Assembly (NCBI GenBank): GCA_023461135.1
Contig: JAEWNX010000366.1
Coordinates: 1 to 5,392, forward strand
DNA from: Pseudomonadota bacterium
Lineage (GTDB): Bacteria > Pseudomonadota > Alphaproteobacteria > Caulobacterales > Aquidulcibacteraceae
Direction of reading: 5' to 3'
DNA: 5,392 nt
Part shown: in pieces, positions 4,872 through 5,392 of the stretch
How the letters are laid out: every line of letters starts with the position of its first letter
Numbering within the stretch: the stretch's first letter is position 1
Notes under the pieces: model-generated
Seen by the model: only the letters and a program-made list of their open reading frames with translations
Told to the model about the DNA's origin: nothing
The model's database searches: none
Translations under genes and position numbers: made by a program

Positions 4872-4894
4872 TTAGGCCGGCAAGTTTTGCCTAA
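4872..4894 (-). promoter_or_regulatory. Palindrome after flaF: FlbD ftr-like site or weak terminator
   Basis: One nt past the flaF stop, a perfect palindrome GGCAA-AAC-TTGCC (4891-4879 on the minus strand) is nested within a second inverted repeat TTAGGC/GCCTAA (4894-4889 with 4877-4872). The core GGCAAAACTTGCCGG looks like the ftr enhancer elements of Caulobacter sigma-54 flagellar promoters (CGGC-AAA-GC, from memory), which sit about 100 bp upstream of the start site. This one is about 170-180 bp before the flagellin ATG, a reasonable enhancer distance. With no T tract following, it is a poor terminator. Confidence 0.4.
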
Positions 4895-4895
4895 C

Positions 4896-5243
4896 TCAGC
4901 GCGCGGCCAGGCCTTCCATCATGGTGCGGTTGATGTCGATCAGGGGCTCCAGGTCGGCGCCGTCGCGCAGCACTTCGCCCGAATAGCGCGCCACCCACAT
5001 CGCAAGCGAGATGATCTGACCCCGCAGCGCGAGCGGAAGCCGGTTTTCGGGAACGGCGCAGTCGGCGGCAAGGACGTTCCAAAGCCGGCGATTTGCGTCG
5101 ATCGCTTCGGCGACCATGCCGAGGGGGGCGTTTTCTTCCTTAACCCGCACCAAGCCGGCCGTGACCTGGCCGAAAGCGCGGTATTCCAGATCTCGCGGCG
5201 TGTCAGCCTGCGTGGCTGCGCGCTGGTACGCCTTGATCGACAT
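4896..5243 (-). CDS. flaF: FlaF, flagellin assembly/translation coupling protein
   Basis: The product is 115 aa and matches FlaF over its full length. MSIKAYQRAA at the start, TPRDLEYRAFGQVT at about 15-28, NRRLWNVLAADC at about 51-62, LPLALRGQIISLAMWVARYS at about 69-88, and PLIDINRTMMEGLA near the C-terminus are family hallmarks. FlaF is a small cytoplasmic alphaproteobacterial protein. In Caulobacter it is needed for flagellin synthesis and secretion and acts opposite FlbT, linking flagellin translation to hook completion. The start at 5243 is set by the conserved MSxxAYQ beginning. A GGGG run lies 7 nt upstream, within flbT, whose reading frame overlaps by 41 nt, so translation is probably coupled. 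The flagellin start is 185 nt downstream. Confidence 0.95.
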   Translation of the reverse strand: MSIKAYQRAATQADTPRDLEYRAFGQVTAGLVRVKEENAPLGMVAEAIDANRRLWNVLAADCAVPENRLPLALRGQIISLAMWVARYSGEVLRDGADLEPLIDINRTMMEGLAAR

Positions 5244-5392
5244 CCCTCAACCCCAAACGCTCTGCCTCATACGCTATGAGTTTCCGGCAGCGCATGAGCG
5301 CCCGGTAGTATTCCCCGCCCATTACTTCTTTGGAAACGCCGATGCATTCGGCCAGCACCGCGGGATCTCTCACGGCCCCCATGAACTCAGCC
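5203..5392 (-). CDS. flbT: FlbT, flagellin mRNA regulator (C-terminal part)
   Basis: A frame open to the window edge yields the last 62 residues, ending at TGA 5205-5203. It contains RDPAVLAECIGVSKEVMGGEYYRALMR (about 8-34 of the fragment) followed by CRKLIAYEAERLG. This corresponds to the FlbT C-terminal pattern of Gly-x-Tyr-Tyr-x-Ala-Leu, then Arg-x-Leu-Ile-x-Tyr-Glu. FlbT binds the 5' leader of flagellin mRNA in Caulobacter and promotes its decay until the hook is built. The final residues (about 50-62, VDQGVPARSHAG region) are encoded in the 41-nt overlap with flaF in a different frame and look like a non-conserved tail. The start lies beyond the window. Confidence 0.88.
   Translation of the reverse strand, partial: AEFMGAVRDPAVLAECIGVSKEVMGGEYYRALMRCRKLIAYEAERLGLRDVDQGVPARSHAG

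Overview
This window is part of a flagellar gene cluster from an alphaproteobacterium. It most likely comes from the Caulobacter/Hyphomonas side (Caulobacterales in the broad sense). The evidence is the gene order flgI, single-domain flgJ (cheL) and an flbY/FlgN-like gene, the presence of flaF and flbT beside a flagellin gene, GC-rich codon use, and a near-perfect CtrA-type box. No tRNA, rRNA, mobile element or CRISPR array was seen.

Layout. Positions 1-846 (+ strand) are a tightly packed basal-body operon end: the last residues of the P-ring protein FlgI, then the rod-binding protein FlgJ/CheL (1-nt overlap), then FlbY (17-nt overlap). After a small hairpin region (847-964) comes an unrecognised + strand gene (980-2233). 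It encodes a protein with two membrane segments and a large, probably periplasmic, helical domain. Its stop codon interlocks with that of the convergent gene at a shared TTAA (2230-2233).

Positions 2230-5392 are all on the minus strand and read, in transcription order: flbT (C-terminal part only), flaF, a 415-aa flagellin, flaG, and a 245-aa flagellin-derived protein. In the latter the first D0 region is missing, but the D1-like core and the C-terminal D0 helix can be recognised. A strong UUCG-loop hairpin separates flagellin from flaG. A 23-bp perfect palindrome matching TTAA-N7-TTAAC lies upstream of the flagellin-like gene.

How the genes work together. FlgI and FlgJ build the P-ring and rod, and FlbY is probably a late-substrate chaperone or basal-body assembly factor. 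Flagellin makes the filament, and FlaG influences filament length or structure. FlbT and FlaF are the known post-transcriptional pair that couples flagellin translation to hook completion, FlbT acting on the flagellin mRNA 5' leader. Here the 185-nt gap upstream of flagellin carries a row of small inverted repeats that could be that RNA target, DNA sites for FlbD, or both. The most interesting items are this leader, the N-terminally stripped flagellin paralogue with its CtrA-like palindrome, and the unknown two-segment membrane protein.
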